NCBI GenBank assembly: GCA_001795115.1
Contig: MGNI01000148.1
Span: forward strand, 54,528-61,290
Reading direction: 5' to 3'
DNA from: Chloroflexi bacterium RBG_16_48_8
GTDB lineage: Bacteria; Chloroflexota; Anaerolineae; Anaerolineales; E44-bin32
Length of the DNA: 6,763 nucleotides
Of this stretch, positions 1-6,510 are shown in pieces; position 1 is the stretch's first letter; every line of letters starts with the position of its first letter. A program made the translations under genes and the position numbers. A model generated the notes under the pieces. That model saw nothing but the letters and a program-made list of their open reading frames with translations. It was not told where the DNA came from and searched no databases.

Positions 1-1224
1 AAATTACTGATTGGTCCACTGACAACGCCAATTATGGATACCTTTGGCATTGACGAAGCTGAGATGGGAGCGGTGTTCACGGGTGCATTGCTTGTTGGTG
101 CGATCATGTATCCCCCATGGGGATATCTCTATGATAAGTACGCTAGATCGAAACTTTTAGCCCTGGCATCCTTGATTTGGGGTTCTACCACCTGGTTGAG
201 TGCCATTGCCCCTACATATAAAACATTTCTGGCGACGAGGGCTTCAACAGGTATTGATGATTCAAGTTATCCTGGCCTTTACAGCTTGATATCGGATTAT
301 TTTGGCCCCGAGATCCGTGGCAGGATTTATGGACTATTGCAGCTTGCACAGCCATTGGGCTACTTGATTGGGATGGTTGCAGCGACATTTTTGGGTGGCG
401 CATTGGGTTGGCGGAGTGTTTTCTTTATCACGGGTTCCCTGGGTCTCTTGCTAGCGGTCATTATCTATTTCAGCATTCGAGAGGTTCCACGGGGGAGGAG
501 TGAGCCGGAATTTGCAGGCTTAGGTCAGATTGGCCTTTATCATTTTGATGGGAAGGTTGCTCTGGGGCTCTTTAGGAAGAAATCTCTACTATTTCTCTTT
601 GCACAAGGGTTCGTCGGTGTATTTCCATGGACGGTTATCACCTATTGGTTTTTCCGATATTTGGAGACCGAACGAGGTTATGATGAAAATACTACCCTGA
701 TCACGATGGCATCCGCTGTGCTTGTTCTATCTCTGGGCTATTTTCTAGGTGGGGCAGTGGGTGATTTCATGTTCAAGCGAACACCACGAGGCCGAATGCT
801 GACCGCAGCGGCTGGTGTTCCGTTAGGGGCGATATTCCTCATTTTCGCAATCAATGTTCCTGATGAAAATCAAACGCTTTTTATGATCCTTCTTTGGTGC
901 ACAGCATTGTTTATGCCTGTTGCTTCTGCTAATGTGGTGGCAACTGTCTATGATATCACGCTCCCAGAGGTGCGAAGCACGTCTTTAGCCGTCCAGTACT
1001 TCATTGAGAATGGTGGAGCCGCTCTCGCACCCTGGCTGGCTGGCATCATCGCAGTTCAATCTTCTCTGGAAACAGCGATTCTATCGATTTGTGTGACAGC
1101 CTGGATCATGGGTTTTGTCATTTTGCTGTTTACAGCATATTTCGTGCCGAGGGATATTCAGGTCCTTCGAGATCAGCTCTCAGCACGGGCTGAGTTTGAA
1201 AAAAAGCAGCAAGGGATTTCCTGA
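1..1224 (+). CDS. MFS transporter, 5'-truncated by window edge
   Basis: This is a major facilitator superfamily secondary transporter of the inner membrane; the substrate cannot be told from sequence. The reading frame is open to base 1, and the 11 residues before the first ATG at 34 (KLLIGPLTTPI) look like the end of TM1, so the true start lies upstream and 34 is not the start. The visible part is 407 residues, so only a short N-terminus is missing. Numbered from the window edge, MFS motif A between TM2 and TM3 is GYLYDKYARSK (41-51), and a second copy in the C-terminal half runs GGAVGDFMFKRTPRGR (250-265). The segment ISDYFGPEIRGR, followed by small residues, resembles Spinster-like MFS proteins (family memory). 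About eleven hydrophobic segments remain. The tail after the last helix is short and charged. A separate promoter follows, so it is probably not co-transcribed with the copper genes. Confidence 0.9.
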   Translation, partial: KLLIGPLTTPIMDTFGIDEAEMGAVFTGALLVGAIMYPPWGYLYDKYARSKLLALASLIWGSTTWLSAIAPTYKTFLATRASTGIDDSSYPGLYSLISDYFGPEIRGRIYGLLQLAQPLGYLIGMVAATFLGGALGWRSVFFITGSLGLLLAVIIYFSIREVPRGRSEPEFAGLGQIGLYHFDGKVALGLFRKKSLLFLFAQGFVGVFPWTVITYWFFRYLETERGYDENTTLITMASAVLVLSLGYFLGGAVGDFMFKRTPRGRMLTAAAGVPLGAIFLIFAINVPDENQTLFMILLWCTALFMPVASANVVATVYDITLPEVRSTSLAVQYFIENGGAALAPWLAGIIAVQSSLETAILSICVTAWIMGFVILLFTAYFVPRDIQVLRDQLSARAEFEKKQQGIS

Positions 1225-1331
1225 GGTAGCAGTCGATTCACCTGAAAAAAGTCCACTCCGCCAATATGAGCTGGCTTAGTTGAGGGACCGCACCCCCACA
1301 AACCTTTCTTTTTCCCCACTTACTGACGGTT

Positions 1332-1357
1332 ATGTTATTCCCTTTATAGGATAACAT
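1332..1357. repeat. Inverted repeat upstream of the csoR promoter
   Basis: ATGTTAT (1332-1338) and ATAACAT (1351-1357) are perfect inverted arms. The dyad extends inward by a T-G wobble and a C-G pair, leaving an 8-nt AT-rich loop. It ends 18 bp before the -35 box at 1376. It has no T-run after it, so it is a poor intrinsic terminator for the upstream transporter. The position would suit an activator or a second repressor site. The rest of the gap (1225-1331) shows no gene, RNA or convincing terminator. Confidence 0.45.
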
Positions 1358-1375
1358 CTCAGTGGATGTGACATG

Positions 1376-1404
1376 TTGACAATCGGACATATAAGAGTTA
1401 AAAT
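1376..1404 (+). promoter_or_regulatory. Sigma-70 type promoter of the copper operon
   Basis: The -35 box TTGACA (1376-1381) matches consensus exactly. A 17-bp spacer leads to TAAAAT (1399-1404), one mismatch from TATAAT. Transcription would start near 1410-1412, giving a leader of about 40 nt before csoR. A perfect TATAAT also occurs at 1409-1414, but it is 27 bp from the -35 box and so less likely to be used with it. Boxes and spacing are seen in the sequence; use as a promoter is inferred. Confidence 0.75.
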
Positions 1405-1412
1405 AGTATATA

Positions 1413-1436
1413 ATCCCATCCCTATGGGGGGGGGAT
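1413..1436. promoter_or_regulatory. Candidate CsoR operator (C-tract/G-tract dyad)
   Basis: Two tandem ATCCC units (1413-1417 and 1418-1422), then TAT, nine G (1426-1434) and AT give an imperfect dyad in which ATCCC faces GGGAT. CsoR/RcnR-family operators are typically dyads of C-rich and G-rich half-sites flanked by A/T, so the form fits. The site starts right at the predicted transcription start, where bound apo-repressor would block RNA polymerase, and directly precedes the csoR gene, as in autoregulated copper operons. The exact half-sites are uncertain because the G-run allows several registers. Confidence 0.6.
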
Positions 1437-1450
1437 AAAGAGAGAGCGTG

Positions 1451-1720
1451 ATGGATAAAGATGATATCCTACGACGTTTGAAAAATGTTGAAGGTCATGT
1501 ACGCGGTATAGCTGGCATGGTGGAGAAGGACGTTTATTGCATCGATCTCATCCAACAGATCCAGGCTGTGCAAGCAGCCCTCAACAAGATACGCTCAAGC
1601 ATATTGAACGATCATCTGAATTCATGCCTTGTAACTGCCCTACGAGGGGATGACCCCGCGGAACGGGAACGCGTCTTGAAGGAGATCGCTGAGGTCTATG
1701 AAATGGCCTCAAAAGTATAA
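1451..1720 (+). CDS. csoR: CsoR-type Cu(I)-sensing transcriptional repressor (DUF156)
   Basis: This small all-helical DNA-binding protein (89 aa, normal for the family) should repress the copper operon until Cu(I) binds. The family core is visible: LKNVEGHVRGIAGMV (10-24), then C30, then H55-x3-C59 in NDHLNSC. This is the x-C-H-C ligand set of Cu(I)-sensing CsoR. RcnR has His in place of the last Cys, and CstR-type persulfide sensors lack the His. Tyr29 before Cys30 matches the second-shell Tyr of characterised CsoR proteins. The N-terminus lacks the His used by RcnR/FrmR. A GTG at 1448 is directly in front of the chosen ATG and would add one residue; the upstream AGAGAG is only a weak ribosome site. 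It is first of three tightly spaced genes and is probably autoregulated through the dyad at 1413-1436. Function is inferred from ligand residues and context. Confidence 0.9.
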   Translation: MDKDDILRRLKNVEGHVRGIAGMVEKDVYCIDLIQQIQAVQAALNKIRSSILNDHLNSCLVTALRGDDPAERERVLKEIAEVYEMASKV

Positions 1721-1743
1721 AAATACAAAAGTTGGAGGGAAGC

Positions 1744-1950
1744 ATGACTAAAGTTGAATATTTCGTACCGAATATTTCCTGTGGTCACTGTGTTCATACC
1801 ATTAAAATGGAGATCGGTGAATTAGCTGGGGTGAGTAACGTGGAAGCCTCTCAGGACTCAAAGAAAGTGATTATTGAGTTTGATCCCCCTGCGACTGAGC
1901 AAAAGATTGAGAGTGTGCTCGTCGAGATCAACTACCCACCAAAGAAGTAG
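1744..1950 (+). CDS. copZ: Small HMA-domain copper chaperone (CopZ type)
   Basis: This 68-residue cytoplasmic protein is a single heavy-metal-associated domain. Such chaperones carry Cu(I) to CopA-type ATPases and to CsoR. The metal loop is ISCGHC, with C13 and C16 as the CxxC pair; the usual Met before the first Cys (MTCxxC) is replaced by Ile-Ser. The rest follows the beta-alpha-beta-beta-alpha-beta plan: VEYFVPNI, the helix after the loop, GVSNVEASQ, KKVIIEFDPP and a second helix. The ATG at 1744 is chosen because GGAGGGA (1734-1740) precedes it at good spacing; an in-frame TTG at 1732 would overlap that ribosome site. It lies 23 nt after csoR and 29 nt before the ATPase, so co-transcription is very likely. 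A mercury or other soft-metal role is possible but the neighbours favour copper. Confidence 0.88.
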   Translation: MTKVEYFVPNISCGHCVHTIKMEIGELAGVSNVEASQDSKKVIIEFDPPATEQKIESVLVEINYPPKK

Positions 1951-1979
1951 AGGGTATTGTGAAGAATTGGAGGTAGGGA

Positions 1980-4430
1980 GTGGCTGCAACTCAAAAGCAT
2001 ATCACACTTCCCGTAACAGGAATGACCTGTGCCAATTGTGTGGCAACGGTCGAACGCAGCATCAAGAAATTGGATGGGGTCCTTGGGGCTAATGTAAACC
2101 TTACAACAGAACGGGCCAGTGTTGATTTCGATCCTTCTCTGGTCGATCAAGGACAAATTCTAGATCGGATCCAACGAGCCGGATACGGTATTGCTTTGGG
2201 TGAGGCAAATCTCATTATCCAGAGATTGAGTGATGATAATGATGCCCGTAGGCTGCAAACCGCATTTCTTAAGGTTGAAGGGGTTGTTGAAGCTGAAATA
2301 AGTTTCGCGCGCGCGAGCGCTCGCATTAAGTATATCCCCACGATCGTGAGCGTGGGCGAAATCCGGTCAGAGATCAAGTCTTTTGGCTTTGAAAGTTCAG
2401 ATATCACTGGAGAAAGTGAAGATGCGGAGAAATTAGCTCGCCAGCGTGAGATCCAACGTCAACGTAGTCTTCTCATCATCGGCCTCATCTTCACAATCCC
2501 CCTTTTCGCCTTGTCCACGCTCGGAGATATGGGTGTCATCCCTCATGGCATAATAAGTGCATCATGGTTTAAATGGACGTTGTTCGCGTTGGCAACCCCC
2601 GTTCAATTCTACGTTGGGAGGCAGTATTACGTTGGAGCGTATAAGGCACTCCGCAACCGCTCTGCAAATATGGATGTACTCATCGCCATGGGGACCTCTG
2701 CAGCCTATTTCTACTCTATCCCAATCTTGCTAGGGCTGATTGAGGGACATTTCTATTTTGAGACCGCTGCGGTCATTATTACCCTGATTGTGATGGGGAA
2801 ATATCTGGAAGCCAGGGCGAAGGGCCGAACAAGTGATGCCATTAGAAAATTGATGAGTCTGGGAGCGAAAAAAGCACGGGTAGAACGTGAAGGACAAGAA
2901 GTCGATGTCGCCATCGATGAAGTTCGTATTGGTGATATCGTTCTTGTGCGCCCAGGTGAGAAAATTCCTGTTGATGGCGTTGTTATCGCAGGCCGTTCTT
3001 CTGTGGACGAGTCTATGCTGACGGGGGAATCGATGCCACTCGAGAAGGCACCTGGGGATGAAGTCATTGGAGCTACACTAAACAAACTTGGAATGATCAA
3101 GCTGGAAGCCACAAAGGTTGGACAAGAAACATTTTTGGCTCAGATCATCCGCCTGGTTGAGGAAGCTCAAGGCAGTAAAGCTCCCATCCAGCGGTTAGCA
3201 GACCAGGTATCTGCCATCTTTGTTCCAGCTGTGATTGTGGTAGCTTTGGTTACCTTCCTGGGATGGTATTTTGTAGCTCCCCATATTACTGACACACCCC
3301 AAGACTTCACAAAATCTCTTATCAATATGGTGGCAGTGTTGGTAATTGCCTGCCCATGTGCGATGGGCTTAGCTACACCAACAGCGATCATGGTGGGTAC
3401 AGGTAAAGGTGCTGGGTTGGGTATTTTGTTCAAATCAAGTGGAGCTTTAGAACATGCAGGTCGTATCACAACTGTAATCCTGGATAAAACTGGCACGATC
3501 ACACGGGGGCAACCTGCTGTAACGGACGTCATTAGCGATGAAGCAAGAATATCGAAGGATCAGCTACTCTATCTGGCTGCCAGTGCCGAAAAGGCTTCCG
3601 AGCATCCACTGGGGGAGGCAATTGTCGCCGAAGCCGGGAATCGCGGTTTGAATCTTATCGATCCCGAAGAATTCTCCGCCATTGCTGGAAAAGGCATTGA
3701 GGCTGAAATTGAAGGTAAAAAAATTGTTATCGGTTCGCCATCCTTGATATTAGAACAAGGTCTGAACTTGGATGGATTTGCTCCAAAAATAGATGAACTT
3801 CAGGCCGAGGCTAAATCGGTTGTACTGGTCGTCATTGATAAGCAATTATCTGGCCTGATCGCAATCGCGGATACCTTAAAGGAGAATTCACCTGAGGCTA
3901 TTCAAGCTCTTCAGGAAATGAATCTCGAAGTTGCGATGATCACGGGGGATAATCAGCAAACTGCCTTTGCCATTGCTGAACAGGTTGGATTGATGTCTCA
4001 AGGAGAAAATGGTTCGGGTAGTGTCATGGCTGAGGTGTTACCTGGTGAGAAAGCCTCCCGGGTAAGCGAGTTACAGGAGAGCGGAAGGATCGTAGCCATG
4101 GTTGGTGATGGGATCAATGACGCACCCGCCCTTGCACAAGCCGATGTTGGTATTGCCATCGGTACGGGCACGGATGTTGCTATAGCGACGGCGCCAGTTA
4201 CGCTTATCCGCGGAGATTTGATGGGTGTTGTCACGGCAATCAGACTATCCCGCGGAACCCTACGGACCATCAAACAGAATCTGTTTTGGGCGTTTATTTA
4301 TAACATCCTCTTAATCCCTCTCGCAGCCCTCGGATACTTGAATCCTATGCTAGCAGCTGGTGCAATGGCCTTTAGCTCCATCTTTGTTGTTACAAACAGC
4401 CTGCGGTTAAGGGGTTTTCGATTGGAGTGA
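1980..4430 (+). CDS. copA: Cu(I)-exporting P1B-1-type ATPase
   Basis: An 816-residue inner-membrane pump that uses ATP to move Cu(I) out of the cytoplasm. Order of parts: HMA1 with GMTCANC (C17, C20); a second HMA-like fold at about 76-140 whose CxxC positions are Asp (D85, D88); TM1-TM4 at about 163-276; actuator TGES (348-351); TM5-TM6 with CPC (458-460); phosphorylation site DKTGT (D502); EHPL in the nucleotide domain (H542, P543); TGDN (655-658); GDGIND (709-714); TM7 with YN (774-775); TM8 with MAFSS (796-800). CPC, YN and MxxSS together define the Cu(I) subgroup. The start is GTG at 1980, set by GGAGG at 1969-1973 with 6-nt spacing. It is the last gene of the csoR-copZ-copA unit and the length is normal. 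All catalytic motifs are intact; only the second metal-binding domain is degenerate. Confidence 0.97.
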   Translation: MAATQKHITLPVTGMTCANCVATVERSIKKLDGVLGANVNLTTERASVDFDPSLVDQGQILDRIQRAGYGIALGEANLIIQRLSDDNDARRLQTAFLKVEGVVEAEISFARASARIKYIPTIVSVGEIRSEIKSFGFESSDITGESEDAEKLARQREIQRQRSLLIIGLIFTIPLFALSTLGDMGVIPHGIISASWFKWTLFALATPVQFYVGRQYYVGAYKALRNRSANMDVLIAMGTSAAYFYSIPILLGLIEGHFYFETAAVIITLIVMGKYLEARAKGRTSDAIRKLMSLGAKKARVEREGQEVDVAIDEVRIGDIVLVRPGEKIPVDGVVIAGRSSVDESMLTGESMPLEKAPGDEVIGATLNKLGMIKLEATKVGQETFLAQIIRLVEEAQGSKAPIQRLADQVSAIFVPAVIVVALVTFLGWYFVAPHITDTPQDFTKSLINMVAVLVIACPCAMGLATPTAIMVGTGKGAGLGILFKSSGALEHAGRITTVILDKTGTITRGQPAVTDVISDEARISKDQLLYLAASAEKASEHPLGEAIVAEAGNRGLNLIDPEEFSAIAGKGIEAEIEGKKIVIGSPSLILEQGLNLDGFAPKIDELQAEAKSVVLVVIDKQLSGLIAIADTLKENSPEAIQALQEMNLEVAMITGDNQQTAFAIAEQVGLMSQGENGSGSVMAEVLPGEKASRVSELQESGRIVAMVGDGINDAPALAQADVGIAIGTGTDVAIATAPVTLIRGDLMGVVTAIRLSRGTLRTIKQNLFWAFIYNILLIPLAALGYLNPMLAAGAMAFSSIFVVTNSLRLRGFRLE

Positions 4431-4450
4431 TCAATGCTATCGTCATCGAG

Positions 4451-4483
4451 GGAATTGGGAATAGAACACCAATTCCCAATTTC
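4451..4483 (+). terminator. Hairpin after copA, possible terminator
   Basis: AATTGGGAAT (4453-4462) pairs perfectly with ATTCCCAATT (4472-4481) around a 9-nt loop; one G-T and one G-C pair extend the stem to 12. It begins 21 nt after the copA stop. The sequence after it is T-rich but broken (TTCATCATTT), and a clean T-run appears only at 4502-4509. It may end transcription or protect the 3' end of the copper mRNA. Confidence 0.55.
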
Positions 4484-4556
4484 ATCATTTATCGCTATTA
4501 TTCTTTTTTGGTATACATTTCCTTGATCATCTTGATAAACCTATGATCTGTTCGAA

Positions 4557-4598
4557 TCCCTGATATTCTTCGTCAATGGGAAGGATCAGGGAATTTTT
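4557..4598 (+). terminator. Intrinsic terminator between copA and ccdA
   Basis: TCCCTGAT (4557-4564) pairs with ATCAGGGA (4585-4592). An inner CTTC/GAAG stem (4568-4571 with 4580-4583) leaves a compact loop, and five T follow at 4594-4598. This is the usual form of a rho-independent terminator and probably separates the copper operon from ccdA. The rest of the gap (4599-4683) is AT-rich with loose -10 candidates (TATAAG at 4614, TATGAT at 4637) but no good -35 partner, so a ccdA promoter is likely here but cannot be placed. It could instead be an attenuator in the ccdA leader. Confidence 0.6.
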
Positions 4599-4683
4599 AT
4601 AAAAATGATAGGGTATAAGAATTTTTTCAAATGGGTTATGATTAGGTGTCTTTCCATAAAAGCTTATTGATAGAGGGGATTTG

Positions 4684-5406
4684 ATGGGTTCTGGTGAGGT
4701 CACTTTAGGATTGGCTTTTTTAGCGGGATTGGCGTCCTTTCTCTCGCCCTGCGTTATTGTCCTTGTGCCTATTTATTTAACTTACCTAGGAGGTCGTTCG
4801 ATGACCTCTAATGGTGTCGTTGTTGGCAACAAATGGGGTACTTTTAGTCATGGGATCGCTTTTGTGCTCGGATTCTCGATCTTCTTTATTGGGCTGGGCG
4901 CTGCCGTTTCCACTCTTGGTGCTATTCTCTATGAATTACGAATTTGGCTTGCTCGAATCGGGGGGATCATCACCATTATCTTTGGTTTACAGACCATAGG
5001 TTTGATCAACATCCCCTTTCTCAACTATGATTTGCGGCGTCAAATTCAGCCAAATCCTCATTTAGGATACATATCCTCCGCACTTCTAGGTCTTACCTTC
5101 TCAGCCGGCTGGTCACCCTGCATCGGCCCGATTTTAGGGGCTGTCCTTACAATACCCTTGGTCAGTGGGGATGTGAAATTGGGGGTAATTCTCCTGACTG
5201 TCTATTCAGCTGGTTTGGCTTTGCCTTTTCTGCTTGCAGCCCTTGGAATGGGACAAGCTACCGAGTTAATACGAAAATATTCGAGACCCATCCGAATTGT
5301 AGCCATTGTGATGGGGGTCCTTATGGTGATATTTGGCGTGCTGTTGTTTAGAGGGAAGCTTGACTTGTTATCACAATACGGCTTCTTTGTAGATTTTGGG
5401 CTATAG
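4684..5406 (+). CDS. ccdA: CcdA-type thiol-disulfide membrane electron carrier
   Basis: CcdA/DsbD-beta-family membrane protein of 240 aa, normal for the family, with six hydrophobic helices. Members pass electrons from cytoplasmic thioredoxin to thiol proteins outside the membrane, for example in cytochrome c maturation or disulfide repair. The two hallmark Pro-Cys motifs are present: FLSPCVIVLVPIYLTYLGG in TM1 (C23) and SAGWSPCIGPILGA in TM4 (C146), which form the redox pair. The ATG at 4684 is chosen because GAGGGG (4673-4678) precedes it by 5 nt; a TTG directly in front of it is in frame but worse placed. No other cytochrome c maturation gene (ResB, CcmF) is nearby, so the target is unknown. 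The next gene carries a glutaredoxin-like domain, a plausible partner. The symbol is by family; the name does not fix the pathway. Confidence 0.9.
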   Translation: MGSGEVTLGLAFLAGLASFLSPCVIVLVPIYLTYLGGRSMTSNGVVVGNKWGTFSHGIAFVLGFSIFFIGLGAAVSTLGAILYELRIWLARIGGIITIIFGLQTIGLINIPFLNYDLRRQIQPNPHLGYISSALLGLTFSAGWSPCIGPILGAVLTIPLVSGDVKLGVILLTVYSAGLALPFLLAALGMGQATELIRKYSRPIRIVAIVMGVLMVIFGVLLFRGKLDLLSQYGFFVDFGL

Positions 5407-5446
5407 ATTCCATTTCTGCTCTCTCTATGTTCTGTCATCTCATTTC

Positions 5447-5462
5447 GAGGAGGGAGAATCTG
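5447..5462 (+). promoter_or_regulatory. Strong Shine-Dalgarno placed before an in-frame CTG
   Basis: GAGGAGGGAG (5447-5456) is the strongest ribosome site in this gap. Taking GGAGG at 5449-5453, the codon at ideal 6-nt spacing is CTG (5460-5462), in frame with the glutaredoxin-DUF2085 gene. The ATG at 5427 lies upstream of the site and the ATG at 5502 is 48 nt past it. The GTG at 5470 is out of frame and meets a stop after four codons. This decides between possible starts of the next gene. Confidence 0.45.
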
Positions 5463-5501
5463 GATCCAAGTGAAAGACAGGTAGCAATAGGTATCTATCC
5501 A

Positions 5502-6452
5502 ATGGTAAAAGTTACCCTTTTTACACGTGAGGATTGTAAACTTTGTGATCAAGTTGCAGAGGACTTAAAGTCCTTGCAGGAGCAGATCCCGCATCAACTT
5601 GTAAAAATCGATATTGAGTCTGATCCCGCATTGAATCAGAAATATAAAGAGATCATTCCAGTTGTCGAAATCGGGCCCTACACCCTAAAGGCTCCGATAA
5701 CCGCTCAGGATCTTCAGATTTCTTTGAGAGCGGCGCGAGATGGGCAGTATGGTACGAAACAAATCGAAGACCAGAAGACAAGTGTTGCCGTACGCCTGAA
5801 CCGTTATGTCCTTTCCTTCGCACGGCATTGGTTAGTATTTATCAATCTATTCATATTTCTCTATATTGGTTTACCGGGCGCAGCTCCGTTGCTGGTGAAG
5901 GCTGGAGCAATTGGACCAGCCACCGTAATTTATAAAATTTACACTCCCATGTGCCATCAATTGGCTTACCGCTCGTGGTTTTTATTTGGAGAGCAACCAG
6001 CGTATCCTATAGAAGCCGCAAATGTATCCACAATAAGCTATGAGGAAGCAACCGGATTAAATCCGAATGATCTCGAGGCTGCCCGTGATTTTATTGGAAA
6101 CGAGCGGTTGGGATACAAGATCGGGCTGTGCCAACGAGATATAGCAATCTATGCTGGTATATTCCTTTTTGGGCTTATCTTTGCCATCCTTAGAAAACGA
6201 ATGAAACCATTGCCAATGTTGGCATGGTTTCTTATTGGAATTGTACCGATCGCGTTGGATGGAGGATCTCAACTTCTATCCTCTCTCTCGCTTTTCTCAT
6301 TCCTTAGTTGGGAAAGCACTCCATTTTTACGGACGTTGACAGGATCCTTATTTGGGGTGATGAATGCCTGGTTGGCTTACCCTTATATTGAAGAATCCAT
6401 GATTGAGACACAAGCATTGCTTTCCGCAAAACTTGCTGGTGTGGTTGAATGA
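5502..6452 (+). CDS. Glutaredoxin-like domain fused to DUF2085 membrane domain
   Basis: A 316-residue two-domain protein. Residues 1-80 form a glutaredoxin-like (Glrx/DUF836) thioredoxin fold: VKVTLFTREDCKLC with C12-K-L-C15, VKIDIES strand, and IIPVVEIG with the cis-Pro (P53). A charged linker follows, then TM helices at about 109-130, 213-230, 237-253 and 272-292. The membrane part carries DUF2085 features: CHQLAYRS (C151, H152, R157), LCQRDIAIYAG (C210, R212, D213), ALDGGSQ (D253) and LRTLTGSLFG. DUF2085 has no established function. About 45 polar residues separate the CHQ and CQRD motifs and would form a loop. The ATG at 5502 fits the domain start, but its ribosome site is weak; a CTG at 5460 behind a strong site would add 14 residues, and an ATG at 5427 has no ribosome site. 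It probably shares a transcript with ccdA. A thiol-redox role is inferred from the CxxC and neighbour. Confidence 0.82.
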   Translation: MVKVTLFTREDCKLCDQVAEDLKSLQEQIPHQLVKIDIESDPALNQKYKEIIPVVEIGPYTLKAPITAQDLQISLRAARDGQYGTKQIEDQKTSVAVRLNRYVLSFARHWLVFINLFIFLYIGLPGAAPLLVKAGAIGPATVIYKIYTPMCHQLAYRSWFLFGEQPAYPIEAANVSTISYEEATGLNPNDLEAARDFIGNERLGYKIGLCQRDIAIYAGIFLFGLIFAILRKRMKPLPMLAWFLIGIVPIALDGGSQLLSSLSLFSFLSWESTPFLRTLTGSLFGVMNAWLAYPYIEESMIETQALLSAKLAGVVE

Positions 6453-6473
6453 TCAAACTAGTATTTATATTAA
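6445..6473 (+). promoter_or_regulatory. Weak candidate promoter before pgeF
   Basis: TTGAAT (6445-6450), a 17-bp spacer and TATTAA (6468-6473) each match consensus at four of six positions. The -35 box overlaps the end of the preceding gene. The gap to 6510 is AT-rich and has no clear terminator, so pgeF could instead be read from upstream. A perfect 10-bp palindrome AGGTATACCT (6500-6509) sits just before the pgeF start and overlaps its weak ribosome site. Confidence 0.25.
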
Positions 6474-6510
6474 TTTAACCGACACGTAGCCAATCTATTA
6501 GGTATACCTT

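Noticed and set aside
34..36. ATG at 34 as the start of the MFS gene
   Set aside because: The frame is open to the window edge, the residues before it look like the end of TM1, and there is no ribosome site in front of it.
2305..2356. GC-alternating stretch with the 12-bp palindrome GCGAGCGCTCGC (2313-2324) and a nearby CCCACG/CGTGGG inverted repeat
   Set aside because: Both lie wholly inside the copA coding frame and are explained by Arg/Ala/Ser and neighbouring codons; no flanking regulatory context.
2753..3532. Long antisense open frames within copA (also at 3998-4273)
   Set aside because: They lie opposite the strongly conserved P-type ATPase frame, have Ser/Thr/Pro-rich low-complexity translations and no family resemblance.
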